This document shows, one piece after another, positions 11,229 to 23,130 of a DNA stretch of 64,000 nt. The notes beneath the pieces are model-generated. The model made no database searches, had not been told where the DNA came from, and saw nothing but the letters and a program-made list of their open reading frames with translations. Source of the DNA: Bromus sterilis (taxonomy: Eukaryota; Streptophyta; Magnoliopsida; Poales; Poaceae); the NCBI GenBank assembly GCA_950022295.1, contig OX465600.1, positions 20,559,282-20,623,281 of the forward strand, in the 5' to 3' direction. Each line of letters starts with the position of its first letter. The stretch's first letter is position 1. The translations under genes were made by a program, and so were the position numbers.

Positions 11229-12180
11229 TATGCATTTAAATCATGAATAATGATTGATCCATACATGTTTATGATCAATGCTTGATCGATGGTTCTTATT
11301 TACCATGAGAACTTCGAAAGAAAATCATCGGCTTGCATTGGCATGGAGGTCAAAATTTAAAATTTAATGACCCATTTTGATTATGAAATGATCACTGTCC
11401 AATTAGCTAGAGTACACACAAGCTACCAGATATTACTACTAAACTATCCATACTTTTTTGACAATTAACCATCCATAGTTGGAAGAGAGGGTATTTAGTT
11501 ATGTCTAAACTAATCATATTGTAATTCAAAAAAAATCATTCATGTTATTTACTAGATTTCATCTACTTAAAATACTCTATCGAGTTCGGTGGATATTTAT
11601 AGATATTATAAAAAAGCAATAAACACGCTATGATGGGGTCTAATGCGATGCATCGTATATCTTTTCAACATATCAAAGGCTACTAATTAAAAGATCTCAA
11701 GAAACTCATCAAAACATGAAGGAAAGCTAGTTAAAATATAGAGTAACTAACATCATATCTATGCTCCTGCAACGCAATTAAATTGGATCCATGTTAAAAA
11801 TGATATAAATAATTTTTGTGTACGATAATGTGATACTATCGTCTTTCTTTAGATTTGGTGTGAACTCTACTATCATCCATTCGGATTTATAAGGCCTATG
11901 GGTGGGCTAACATGTTTAAGTTTGTCAAACTTTGTAGAGGAACACCTTGTCATCTATAATACCTAATAAATGTTTTCTAAAAAAACCTAATAAATTTACT
12001 GTGAAAAATATTTCATGATATATTTAGTGATATTGCTTGGTATTGTAAATGTTGCTAATTATTTATAAAATTTAAAAAATATTTACTAAAATAAGCCTAA
12101 CAAAGTTAAAAAGTTTAGGATAAATAATTGAATATTCCAGTTATATTTATCATGATAGATCATCATAGTTAAAAAAAATA
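11229..12180. repeat. Duplicated 3' flank of OPR copy A (AT-rich)
   Basis: This non-coding stretch aligns by eye with 20815-21565. Shared blocks include gacccattttgattat-aaatgatcac, tactactaaac-atccatact and aaacacgctatgat, and both run out near 'ttaaaaagtt...ataaataattgaatat'. It has no ORF of interest. It is the downstream half of the OPR tandem duplication. Confidence 0.8.
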
Positions 12181-13554
12181 GTCTATGCATATAAAGGTTA
12201 CTATATATGTTTATGTATGGGTTTATGCATCTATACTGTATTAAAAAAACACAATTCTAATTTGGGATACTCAGAGTTAATGTGGTTAGATTTAACTTTG
12301 TTTATTTTAAAATAAGTTTGTGACAAGATAAACTCTCTTTATCTTCAGGAACACATAAATTAAATTGATAATGCGGCATGAAACCATCTCTAAGAAAACA
12401 TAAAGAACATCATTGATAATGTAGGATGCATTTCCTCTTTGCACGTGAAAACCGAAAAAATAAATACCCATAAATGTTATGAAAGTTTACCTTAGACGCC
12501 TCAAGGCAACTCTGCCATCCCACTCCAAAGTCACTCGGCAACACAGTGTTCTTTATCCAGAGCAAAAGTCAGGAATGTTTCACGGTTCTTTGCATTTTTG
12601 AAAACCTTGTGGCCGTGCTCTTTCACCACATTCGATGCTTTCTATCTTGTGCAAAAGAGCAATGCACTTGCTGATGGTGAACTCTTGCCAAAATGGATTC
12701 CTCATCCGCTTGCTTTTTCTTGATCTCCACATATTTTTCCATCTCTCTAGCCATAATAGTGTAATTATTACCAGGATTATCAGTTAAAAATAGACTATAC
12801 AAGAACCGAAAAGTGTGACTGGATTAGTCGTTTATCAGTCTGCATCACATAAAAAGACATATATCTATAAAACAATACACTAAATGAGCTAAAATATTAA
12901 CAATGAACCTGCCAAAATAAAGGATAATATTATTACTGTTATTACATTCTAATTGCTAACCTTTTCACGATTCTCTACCTATTCAATCAATGCATTCATT
13001 CACAAAAAAAAACAAAAAAAGGACAACTAGTCAAAGTGCAATAAAATAAGAGTTTCTAATTTCGATGTTAATCCCTGTACCAAAATGTGCCAAATTTATT
13101 TTCTGTTTTGTCTAGTAGCTTTTCATCGCGCATATTGCAATTTGCTTCATTTGTCACCAAGAAAATCGCAAAGCAGAGGAGATAAACAAAGGCCCATCTC
13201 ACATGGGTGTTCATCAAAACGCTACAGGCTACCACCTACAAACTTGGAAAATTTCACCAACATAGTAGTAATTTAGGATTTAAATCGGAGAACAGTGAGC
13301 AATAACCACCGATCAGTAGACTGGCCATTCACCACCAAAGTAAGTTTATCACGTAAAACATGAGGAAACAAACAAAGTTTCACAACAAATTTCATCACCA
13401 GAGCAGTTCGTCATATGCTAAACTTGAAGAAATTAACATGAGTTCGATGGACATATAAGGGGACCTAACAAAAGGCGCTCCAGTAGATTGCACCTGCAAG
13501 CATCAGTGTGTGGAAAAAGCGAGATGCAAAGGGAGAACAAAGTTCTCGCACTCA
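12181..13554. other. Spacer between OPR copies; one weak gene fragment
   Basis: The stretch is AT-rich and mostly featureless. Apart from the minus-strand fragment at 12490-12775 (separate entry) I see no gene. The segment 13430-13554 may include upstream intron or exon sequence of OPR copy B, but I cannot translate it convincingly. Confidence 0.5.
12490..12775 (-). pseudogene. Possible fragment of a trihelix/NAM-associated type protein
   Basis: On the minus strand MAREMEKYVEIKKKQADEE is followed by ISKCIALLHKIESIE and, after a frameshift, KVFKNAKNRETFLTFAL. This order (charged helix, short cysteine/leucine helix, 'VFK-A-NRE-FL') resembles the C-terminal end of the NAM-associated/trihelix-like proteins that are abundant in Triticeae genomes and linked to PIF/Harbinger transposons. 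It carries frameshifts and stops. The similarity is from memory of the family and weak. Confidence 0.35.
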
Positions 13555-13778
13555 CCATCTTCGATCCGTGCGCGGACGGCGGAGCAGGTGGATACGTTGG
13601 TCGCATGTCGACGTACGGGTTCCATCCCGGCGGCGCGGCGGTGTCGAGCATGGAAAGGATGGTCGGGCCGTAGGTCAGGCACGCTGGTTCCCTCGAGAAG
13701 TTCTTGTCGCCGAGGAGGCTAGCGGTGGAGCGATCGTCGACGACTTCAGGAAAGCTGCCAAGAACGCCATCGACGCAG
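13555..13778 (+). pseudogene. OPR-like gene copy B, upstream exon remnant
   Basis: GGYVGRMSTYGFHPGGAAV (about 13580-13640) corresponds to the conserved OPR segment around HVGR-S--YQPGGA. After a frameshift, IVDDFRKAAKNAIDAG (about 13732-13778) corresponds to IVDDFR-AARNAI-AGFDGVE. The exon ends G|GTACGT at 13778/13779, a good donor. The next exon begins at 20290, and a LINE fills the intron. The stop at 13671-13673 and the frame change show that this copy was already a pseudogene or has decayed since. Confidence 0.82.
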
Positions 13779-13860
13779 GTACGTGAGGACGCCGGTACCT
13801 ACCATCTACTCTTCTTTGCATATTTTTTGTACTCTGCTTTACAATATTTATACTCTACTT

Positions 13861-15657
13861 CTATCTGAGGAGCAGGTTATTCAGCAACTTAGGAGGTTGG
13901 TCCCTGGAGATTTTCGTTGGACTCTAGTGCGTATAGAGGACAATGTTTATAAGGTTGATTTCCCCAGGAAGGAAGATCTTGCTTGTTTGCTGGTGTTCGG
14001 GATGTCTAGAGTCCCTAACAGCTCTGTGCTTTTAGAGTTTAGTGAGTGATCCATCTAGGAGCCAGTTGGACAACCACTTGAGGAGGTGTGGATCAGATTC
14101 TTTGGTGCCCCGTCTAGACCTCTAAACGATTTTCTGTACACTTGGAGCATAGGCTCTCTGGTTGGCAAGACGATTAAGGTGGACATGCCCTTTACGCGGA
14201 TGCACGGTGTTGCACGGATTATGGTCGGGGTTCGAAATCTTGAAGCTGTGCCTGAGACCGTTCCATGGTTCTACCAGGGAATGGGTTATGATCTTAGATT
14301 GGAGGTGGAGGGTTACTCATATTTTGATGAGGGTGTTGTGTCGAACGACGGGAATGGAGGGAATCCAGACAGGGACTTGGGTGATCGTCAAGAGGATGAT
14401 ATGGATCAAAATAAGGATCCTGATAGGACCGGTCTACCCAGTGTGACTGAGCAGAAGAAGGGTACTTTGGAGGAACAGGAAGCCGCACCCTCCTCCACGC
14501 CCGAAGCGACTCTGCGCTTCAGTTCTCTTGGGGCGGCCTCGGCGCCGAGCAGGCTATGGGGGGATCGCGTGGAGTCTGGAGACCCTATGGAGCAGGAGGC
14601 TCCGAATTTATCTCCACCGCTTTCTCGGTCGATTTCATCGCACCGTCATCTCAGTCCGCGAGACCAGGAGGGCCGTCAGGGGCAGCAGGACTTGCCCCTG
14701 GATGCAAACTTGGGCCATGCGAGAGAATTCGAGGCAGGCGGCCTCACCTCACTCGTTTCCCTCACATCGAGCCGAGACTTTTGGTCATGGTAGGGTACCT
14801 GAGGTGCAGGCACCCACCGTGGCACCGATTCTGACGCCGACATCTACACGGGCGGCCATCTTGGGGGAGAGGTTTAGGCAGGCGGCCTCAGAACTCTCTC
14901 TCTCTTTCCTAGGCGTGGTGAGGCGTCACCTTGTCCGGTGTCGCTTGTCGGTCACGGGGGGACGCCCGAGGAGCGGGCACCCACCGTGACACCTGTCCAG
15001 GCATCGGCGGGCAACCGTCACATGCTTGGTCCTTCGAGAGAGGATGTGGTGAACTTTGGCAACATCCCGGACCCGGCATCTGGTGATAGGCGGGCGAGCC
15101 ACCGGATTCAGGACCAGCCGGATGCGGATGATCTTCAGATGAGGCGCGCTATGCGAGCGGCCAACCTTCAAGACATCGAGGCAAACACAGGTATGTCCGT
15201 TAATACTAGTTTTTCAATTCTACATTTCTCCGAGGACGATATTATTGGCAAAGCGAATAGGATTGGTGTTACTCTTGGGGATAATAGTTTGGAGGTTGCT
15301 AGATCGGTGAATGACTTATTAGACCTTGAGGTAGATAGAGCGATGAGTATGCTTAAAATTATTGCGGCTACTAAGCCAATGAATGAAAGGAAAGTGGATG
15401 CCATGGGGGTCCGGTCATTAGAATGCCTATGCGAGGATCTAGTGCCGGCCAGTGTAAAATATGATGAAAGGTTGGATGCTTAGGAGCATGCGGCTCCTGA
15501 ACATCCAATACTAACGGATACTTACATTAGTCATGCAGACTTGGATTTGGGGCTAGCGAAGCCCAAACGCACGCGGAATAAAAAGGTTTATGATATTTGT
15601 GCTGCGCGCCGAAGTGCGAGGATCAAATTTAAACGTAAATTCCATGATGAATTATGA
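13861..15657 (+). pseudogene. LINE ORF1 (DUF4283-like nucleic-acid binding protein), broken
   Basis: The frame opens with EEQVIQQLRRLVPGDFRW and continues through a DUF4283-like domain (VWIRFFGAPSRPLNDF, KTIKVDMPFTRMHGVARI, then YDLRLEVEGY). Stops near 14048-14060 and a frame change near 14790 break it. The C-terminal half is open from about 14938 to a stop at 15481. The usual tail KKVYDI-A-RRSARIKFKRKF runs to TGA at 15655-15657. That stop overlaps the ORF2 ATG (15654-15656) as ATGA. In plant L1 elements ORF1 binds the element RNA. No zinc knuckle is clearly visible. Confidence 0.72.
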
Positions 15658-18600
15658 GAGGAATTTTCTGGAATAGCAGAGGTCTTGCGGACTTGGCTAA
15701 ACGTATGTTTCTGGCAGAATCGTCTGGAGAGTTTAAAATCGACTTTATTGCGTTGTTCGAGACAGGTCGGGATAATTTCACGTCACAATTTCTAAGCACA
15801 ATTTCTGGTGGTCTAGAATTTGATTGGCATTGTCTCCCACCAAGGGGTAGATCTGGCGGGATCTTACTGGGGGTTAAGTGCGAATCCCTTGAGGTCACGA
15901 AGGTTATTATGGGTGATTTTACTGTCAAATTTCATCTGCGATCGAAATCTGATGGCTTTAGGTGGGCTTTGGTGGCTGTTTATGGAGCGGCACAACCTGA
16001 GCTTAAACTAGAATTTTTGGCTAATCTTGTGAGGATATGCGAGGATGAACATCTCCCTATTTTGGTTGGTGGAGACTTCAACATTATTCGACGAAGAGCT
16101 GAAAAATAAGGATAATTTTGATGGGCGATGGTCTTTTATGTTTAATGCCATCATTGAGAGCTTGGATCTGAGAGAGATTGATCTCTCAGGCAGACAATTC
16201 ACTTGGGCGAATAATTTGGAGAATCCAACTTATGAGAAACTTGATCGAGTTCTTACAAGTGTGGATTGGGAGATGAAGTTCCCTTTGGTGACAGTGAGTG
16301 CATTATAAAGGGGGTTGTCTGATCATGCACCACTTCTTCTTGACTCCGGTGATGCGACTCACATCGGTAACAAGAATATTTTCTCTTTTGAACCTTCGTG
16401 GTTCGAAAGGGAGGGCTTCCTAGATTTCATAGCTAGGGAGTGGGTTGAGGAGAGCCGAGGTGATTCTAATTTGGAGCGTTGGCAATATAAGATTAGACAT
16501 CTGAGGCAATTTCCTAGGGGATGGGCTAAAAATGAGAGCAACATCTATAAAGCAGAAAAAGAGCGGCTTCTCAATCTCATTACCGAACTTGATATAAAAG
16601 CTGAAGCCAACATTCTTGATGTGGCTGACAGTATTGCCAAGAGGGAAGCAGAAATGAAGTTGGCAAAGCTTCTCAGAGACGAGGAGTTGAAATTGGCGCG
16701 AAGAGCAAAAGTACGACAAGTGGTTCAGGGGGATAATAATACCCAGTTTTTCCATATGATTGTGAATGGAAAACATAGGAAAAAGAAAATTATCCAACTT
16801 GAACAAGATGAGGGTACAATTGTAGGGCATGAGAACCTCAAATTGTATATCTCAAATTTATATAAAAAGCTCTTTGGAGCGACGATGAATAACTCTATCT
16901 TTCTTGACGAGAGTTTGGTGAGTGATATTCCTCAACTAAGTGCTGATGATAATGAGTTGCTCAGGACGCCTTTCTCCGAGAAGGAGGTTTTTGAGGCAAT
17001 TGCTCAAATGAAGAATAATAAGTCTCCTGGCCCGGATGGTTTCCCCGCAGAATTCTATAAGAAATGTTGGGATATCATTAAAGGCGATCTTTTGCCATTG
17101 TTCCAAGATCTCTATGATGGCCAGCTTAACTTATTTAAACTGAACTTTGGGACAATTACGTTGTTACCAAAAAAGGAGGAACCAGTTTGCATTGAGCAGT
17201 TTCGACCGATATGTTTGCTTAATGTTAGCTTTAAGATTTTTACCAAAGTGGGTACTAATCACCTCACACAGATAGCGCATTCTGTGGTTCAGCCAACGCA
17301 AACGGCTTTCATGCCTGGACGACACATTCTAGAGGGAGTAGTCGTACTACATGAAACTTTGCATGATATTCATTCTAAGAAAATCGACGGGGTTATTCTA
17401 AAATTGGATTTTGAGAAGGCTTATGATAAAGTTAAGTGGTCTTTCCTACAACAAGCTCTTTGTATGAAAGGGTTTAGTCTTGCTTGGAGGAAGCAAGTAG
17501 AATCATTTGTGCAGGGAGGTAGCGTAGGGATCAAAGTTAATGATGACATTGGACATTATTTTCAAATGCAAAAGGGACTGAGACAGGGTGACCCTATGTC
17601 ACCCATCTTGTTCAATGTTGTGGCTGATATGTTGGTTGTGCTTATTGGTAGAGTGAAAGAGGATGGGCAAGTTGGGGGCCTAATCCCTCACCTTGTTGAT
17701 GGAGGTGTTTCCATACTACAATATGCTGATGATACCATCATTTTCATGGAGCATGATATGGCAAAGGCCAGAAACATGAAGCTGGTGCTCTGTATTTTTG
17801 AACAACTGTCTGGTTTGAAAATCAATTTTAATAAAAGTGAACTTTTTTGCTTTGGACGCGCCAAAGATGCCCACGATAATTATCAGCAGTTGTTTGGGTG
17901 TGGTCTTGGTTCACTTCCGTTTAGTTATCTCGGTATCCCAATTCATCACCGTAAGTTAACAAACAAGGAGTGGAAATGCATAGAAGATATATTTGAAAAG
18001 AAGTTAAGCGGTTGGAAAGGAAAACTTATGTCCTATGGGGGTCGGCTAATTCTAATTAACTAGATGATGCTCCGCACGTTGCTGTGGAACTATTAGGAAA
18101 GAATTTGATGTTTTAAAACACGTGAATTTTTTTATGAAACATAGTATAATTTAATTATAAATTATTTTTGGAAAGAAATATTATTAAATTAAAAAATATA
18201 AGAAAATTTGATGATAAGTCAAAAATGAGTTTGATTTTCGTTTTGTTAATTTAGTTTCTTGAAAATATATCGGCGAGATGATATGAGACGAAAACAACGT
18301 CGAGTAAAGATGGTGAAGACGTGTCCACCCTTGGCTAAATCTAAAACAATGATAGCAACTTTGGATGTGTATTTATAAAAAAACGACACATAGAAAAATG
18401 AATTGCAATGTAAATCATAATTTGATTTTCTATAAAAAAAATTGTTGCGGGATGATACGAGATGAAAACAACGTCGAGTAAAGACGGTGAATACGTGCCC
18501 ATCCTTGACTAAATCTAAACAATGATAGCAAATTTGGATGTGTATTTATAAAAAAAATAACACATAGAAAAATAAATTGCAATGTAACTCATAATTTGAT

Positions 18601-20089
18601 TTTCTATAAAAAAAGTTGCTTATAAATTGTGAGGTTGAGTGCATAAAAAGTTTTATTTATTTGTGATAGGATGCATGTGCACATGCACAGTAATGGTAGC
18701 ATCATGTGCATGAAGAGTTAATGGAAGAGTTTTTAAATGGTGGACCACCTGATGATGTGAATAGCTTGCATGTCAAGATAAATAGGTTAGTGGGGATGAA
18801 CTATTTAGGTATTATAGATTCCGTGCTTACAAGCATGCCGATGTTCATGTTGTCCTTCTTTGAAGTACCAGTGGGGGTACAAAAAAGGTTGGATTTTTAT
18901 CGATCTAGGTTCTTTTGGCAGAGTGATGAAAATAAATCTAAGTATAGACTTGCTAAGTGGTACATTCTTTGTAGACCAAAGGACCAAGGAGGTTTGGGGA
19001 TTGAGAACCCCCAAGTTAAAAATATATGCCTACTTAGTAAGTGGCTATATAGGATGTCGGTTGAGGAGGAATGGGTGTGGTTACAATTATTGCGAAACAA
19101 TTATCTACACTCTAAAACTCTTGCCCAGGTTACGGCACAACCGCACGATTCTCCTTTTTGGAAGGGCCTAATGCGATCAAAGGTAACCTTCTTTAACATG
19201 AGTAATTTTGTCGTTGGGAATGGTAATACTACAAGATTTTGGGAAGATTCATGGCTGGGGGGGGGGGGGGACACCGTTAGCCTTGCAATATCCGAGACTT
19301 TATAATATTATACAACGTAAAGAAGCGCTCGTCAGTACAATTCTTGGATATGTTCCTTTAAGCATCCAGTTCAGGCGAACACTGATAGGTCAAAGGTGGA
19401 ATGACTGGCTACATCTCGTGCGTCGGTTGATGGACGTCAACCTATCTGATGGACCGGATACACTGAACTGGAAACTTTCGGTCTCAGGAGTATTTTCCGT
19501 CAAATCAATGTATATGGATTTGATTAATAATGGTTCCCTCCCTAAGTCACCTCATATTTGGAATATCAAAGTCCCATTCAAAATAAAGGTTTTGTGGTTT
19601 GTTCACAAGGGAGTCATTCTGACCAATGACAACTTGGCAAAGCGTAATTGGGTCGGAAGTCAACGATGTTATTTTTGTGATCAGGATGAATCGATTCAAC
19701 ATCTTTTCCTCAAATTCCCATTAGCCAGGTTATTGTGGCGTACAATACAAGTGTTCTTTAATATTAGTCCTCCCGTTAACTTAGATACTATGTTTAGCTC
19801 TTGGTTGAATGGGATTGAGCCAAAGACAGCAGCACGTATTCGCGTCGGAGTATGTGCATTACTTTGGGCCATTTAGAACTGTCGGAATGATATTGTATTT
19901 AAGCATAAGAACATTACCAATTTTTTGCAGGTTATCTTCAGAGCGTCTGCCTGGATCCGTATGTGGTCCTTACTGAGCAGTGTGGAGGCCAGGGAGCATT
20001 TGGATATTGGATGCAACCGATGGGATACGGTTGCACGGGATACCTACAACCGGTTTGGATGACGGCCTGTTAATAAGATAGGTATTTAG
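15654..20089 (+). pseudogene. LINE ORF2 (endonuclease, reverse transcriptase, zf-RVT), broken
   Basis: ORF2 starts MRGIFWNSRGL, a typical endonuclease/exonuclease/phosphatase start, and includes GGDFNIIR (about 16068-16092). A frame change near 16090 and a TAA at 16306-16308 follow; SDHAPL then closes the endonuclease. The reverse transcriptase is long and intact: NNKSPGPDGFPAEF near 17010-17055, LRQGDPMSP near 17578-17605 and the catalytic YADD at 17721-17732. At 18059/18060 a Helitron splits the frame, which resumes at 18819. A run of 14 G (19257-19270) causes another frameshift. The zf-RVT domain follows (RCYFCDQDESIQHLFL), and two Trp codons have become stops (19874-19876 and near 20061). 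ORF2 ends at TAG 20087-20089. Confidence 0.85.
18060..18818 (-). mobile_element. Small non-autonomous Helitron (759 bp) inside LINE ORF2
   Basis: Read on the minus strand it begins TCTATAATACCTAAATAG at 18818 and ends ...ATCATCTAG at 18060, with a GC-rich imperfect hairpin just before the end. It lies precisely between A (18059) and T (18819), the standard Helitron target, with no duplication. Removing it puts the LINE frame back in phase at that point. A relative of the same family lies at 48185-48761, and a third 3' end is at 63951. The copy contains an internal tandem duplication of about 174 bp (about 18277-18450 and 18451-18618). No protein is encoded. Confidence 0.88.
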
Positions 20090-20289
20090 TCATCTTTTCC
20101 TATTTATCGCTGGTTGTAGAGGATTTTCTTCTTCTGCGCGAGAATGAAGACATCTGGTCTCTGTTAAACTTACCCTAAACTTGATATTTTTCTTAATAAA
20201 ATGGCTGTGTGCATCGATTGATGCAGAGGCCGGGGGTACGCTTCCTTAAAAAAAAATACTCTGCTTTGCTCTACTCGCCGATGGGACAG

Positions 20290-20814
20290 GCTTCAACGGC
20301 GTGGAGATCTACAGCGGCAACAGGTACGCCAACAACCAGGACGACGGTAGGCTGGAGAACCGCTGTCGTTTTGCGCTAAAGAGATTGTCGGCACTGCGTG
20401 GGCATCTACCTCTCACCCCTTCATGGACTACATTGACTACCACGACTCCGATCCGCACACGCTTGGCCTGAACATGGACACGAAGCTCAACGACCACATC
20501 ATCCTCCATCTCCACATAACTGAGCCACGGATGGCTGTCGTCGACGGCCAGCGGGTGGCGCCGCACCAACTGTTTCCCTACAGGGAGGCCTTCAAGGGTA
20601 AACTTCATCGTCGATGGAGGATATGATCGGGACGAGGGGGACAAGGCCATCGCCTCGGGGTACGCTGACCTCGTCTCATTCGGGCGTCTCTTCCTCGTCA
20701 ACCCAGACCTACCGAGGAGCTGGAGCTCAACGCACCGCTTAATAAGTACAACAGGATGACCTTCTACATCTTCGATCCCGTCGTTGGCTACCCGACTATC
20801 TCTTTCTTCTTTGA
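20290..20814 (+). pseudogene. OPR-like gene copy B, downstream exon
   Basis: After an acceptor ...GACAG at 20285-20289 the exon reads GFNGVEIYSGN, then LENRCRFA. It continues HPFMDYIDYHDSDPHTLGL, EPRMAVVDGQRVAP, then after a frameshift VDGGYDRDEGDKAIASGYADLV and SFGRLFLVNPDLP. A final segment, ELNAPLNKYNRMTFYIFDP, ends at TGA 20812-20814. These are the conserved blocks of monocot OPRs (jasmonate-related Old Yellow Enzyme family) in order. The segment that normally holds the '...RTDEYGGS' block between the first two blocks is missing, and at least three frameshifts are present. It is a pseudogene, whatever the LINE in its intron did. Confidence 0.87.
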
Positions 20815-21565
20815 CATGCCTTTAAAATTTGCAATGGCAAAGAGGTTAAAAAATGCAAATTAGTGACCCGTTTTGATTATAAAATGATCACGGTCCCATC
20901 AGTTACAACACACATAAGCTACCTGATACTACTACTAAACAATCCATACTTATATTTGAACAGAAAGATTATTTAATCACGTCTAAACTAATAGTATTAT
21001 AATTCAAAAAACTCTTTCTTGTCATTAACTAGATTCATCTACTCTAAAATACTCTACCATGTTCTGTGGATATTTAAATACAATGTTATAAAAAACAATA
21101 AACACGCTATGATATGTTCTAGTGCGATGGATTGTATATCTGTTCAACAATCAAACGCTACTAATTAAATTATCTAAAAAAACTCACCGAAAGATAAGGA
21201 AATCTATGTTAGAGTGACTAACATAAGTTACTCATGCCTATTCTCCCGCAAAGTAATTAAATTGGATCCATTTGATACATATGAACTATAATATAAATAT
21301 ATTTTTTGTAAAATAATGTGATACTATCTTCTTGCTTCACATATGGTGCCAACTCTACTATCTTCCATTCACATTTAAACATCTATTAAAACCAATAAAT
21401 GTATTATGAAAACATATTTCACGATATATTTAGTAATATTTATTGGTATTGTAAGTGTTGATAATTATTGTCTAGAAATTTTGATAATTTTTTAAAAATA
21501 CTTAAAAAATAAGTCTACCAAAGTTAAAAAGTTCAGTATAAATAATTGAATATGTTAGTCACCAT
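20815..21565. repeat. Duplicated 3' flank of OPR copy B
   Basis: This is the counterpart of 11229-12180 (see that entry). It is somewhat shorter because of several internal deletions. It has no coding content. Confidence 0.8.
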
Positions 21566-21646
21566 CTATTATATATTATAAGTACATTAAGGGTAAACCC
21601 GACAAAAGAAAATTAAGCTAGAAATTGAAAAGTTAATAAAAAAAAT

Positions 21647-23130
21647 CACTACAAGAAATATGCTGAGACACAACTCTCCATTTTCTTCACTATATCGTCA
21701 CGAATTTTAGTTTACGACGATCTTATGAAGAAAAAAGGAGCATAAAAAATGAGTCGTCGATAATTGAAAATAACGATGTTTTGGTCAAAATCGTTATAAC
21801 TTTTACGATAATTTCTTAACCGTCATAACCTTTACAACGATCCTAAATCGTCACTGATGTCCTGGCCTATGCACATCAGATACTACGTGACGAGTCCTCG
21901 TGGAAAAATTATGACGAAATCAAAATCGTCTTAAATTAAATTCAGTCTGTCTATTTTGCTGGTTTATATGGACCAAGCCCAAGAATTTGACTTGTCTGTT
22001 TTTTATCAATTCTGGTCAGCAATATGGGTCAAGCCCAATAATTTACCATATGTATTTTATTTCCTGTGAGTTATGTTCAGCTATATGGGCCAATCCCAAA
22101 ATTTTGGCCTTTTATTTTCTAGTCAGTAGCCTTTTTACAATACATTTTTCTCAACCATTTTAATTACCTTTTCCGAATTGTATGCCACTCCAATACAATA
22201 TTGTTTGAGCCATGTCCAGTTTAAAGCCGAATACAGTAAATAATCAATGTTTCAACTAGCAAAGCCCAAACGAAATAAATTGCAAACATTACATACAAAA
22301 TTAGAATATATATTACAATGCCATAATTCACATCACACAGATGATCATACAACTATATACTATATTACAACCATTCCAATTTTAAATCACCTAGGAAAAT
22401 ATAATTAGCTACAAAGATATGACTATATACTCTTGGTTCCCTTCTCCCAACTAATTCAACCTGGTGCTCCTGTAGAAGAGAGGAAGTGATGGTTATCATG
22501 GTTGTCTTGAGTTAGAACAAAAGCAATATCTTCTAACAATAACATACATTGAGAACATTGAGTACAATACTTAGAGTATTGTTCATTATTGAAAATACAT
22601 GACATAATTCATCTTTGAGTACAAACAATGCAACAACAAAATTAACTTCAGGTTTACATAGTACATGAAATAATTGATGTTCCCGCTTTGTTGTCATGAA
22701 CACTTACAAACAATTAGTAGTCTTGCTTTATAGCCTAAATTCATTCTCAGTAACTGAATACCATGTAGATTAGCTTTTCAGCCTAAATTCAGTGTGTCAA
22801 ACTGAATTGTAACACCAAATTCAGTTTGATATAGTCAGTTTTAAATTCAGGTTGATCCATTAAGGAGACAGAAAAATGCCAAATTAAAGAGGCTATCTAG
22901 CAAGCAAAGTATGAGGGCACGCTGGAATTTCTTGTCTCTGTTCAGAACATTCTCACTCGCTGCACGGTGGAGCACACATATTCTGCTAGCTACTACACAT
23001 TTACAAATTGATCTTATAGGCACACGCAATTAGCAGGTCATGATAGATTTAGGGAGTGGAATAACACACCTGCCTTCCTTGACAGGGACACTTGAACAAA
23101 CATCAACTGCTGCAGGGCTTGAGCTGCGCA
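21647..23130 (+). mobile_element. CACTA-type transposon end, apparently truncated
   Basis: CACTACAAGAAATATG at 21647 is the standard terminal motif of Triticeae CACTA elements. The following about 300 bp contains repeated short cgtc/gacga words typical of subterminal regions (for example tcgtcgataattg, atcgttataac and accgtcataacc). Three roughly 63-bp near-copies built on 'atatggRccaagcccaa' lie at about 21960-22110. I could not find the inverted partner (cttgtagtg) downstream, so the right limit is arbitrary. No transposase is visible. Confidence 0.55.

Larger units (their letters stand above)
13841..20256 (+). mobile_element. L1-type LINE, 5'-truncated, in an OPR intron
   Basis: The element is bounded by a near-identical duplication, TACTCTGCTTT at 13830-13840 and 20257-20267, and ends in an A-tail (20248-20256). 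It has an ORF1 with a DUF4283-like region and an ORF2 with endonuclease, reverse transcriptase and zf-RVT domains, the order seen in plant L1 elements. The 5' end falls inside or just before ORF1, so it is truncated. Removing it would leave an OPR intron of about 95 bp. A Helitron (18060-18818) is nested in ORF2. Confidence 0.9.
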
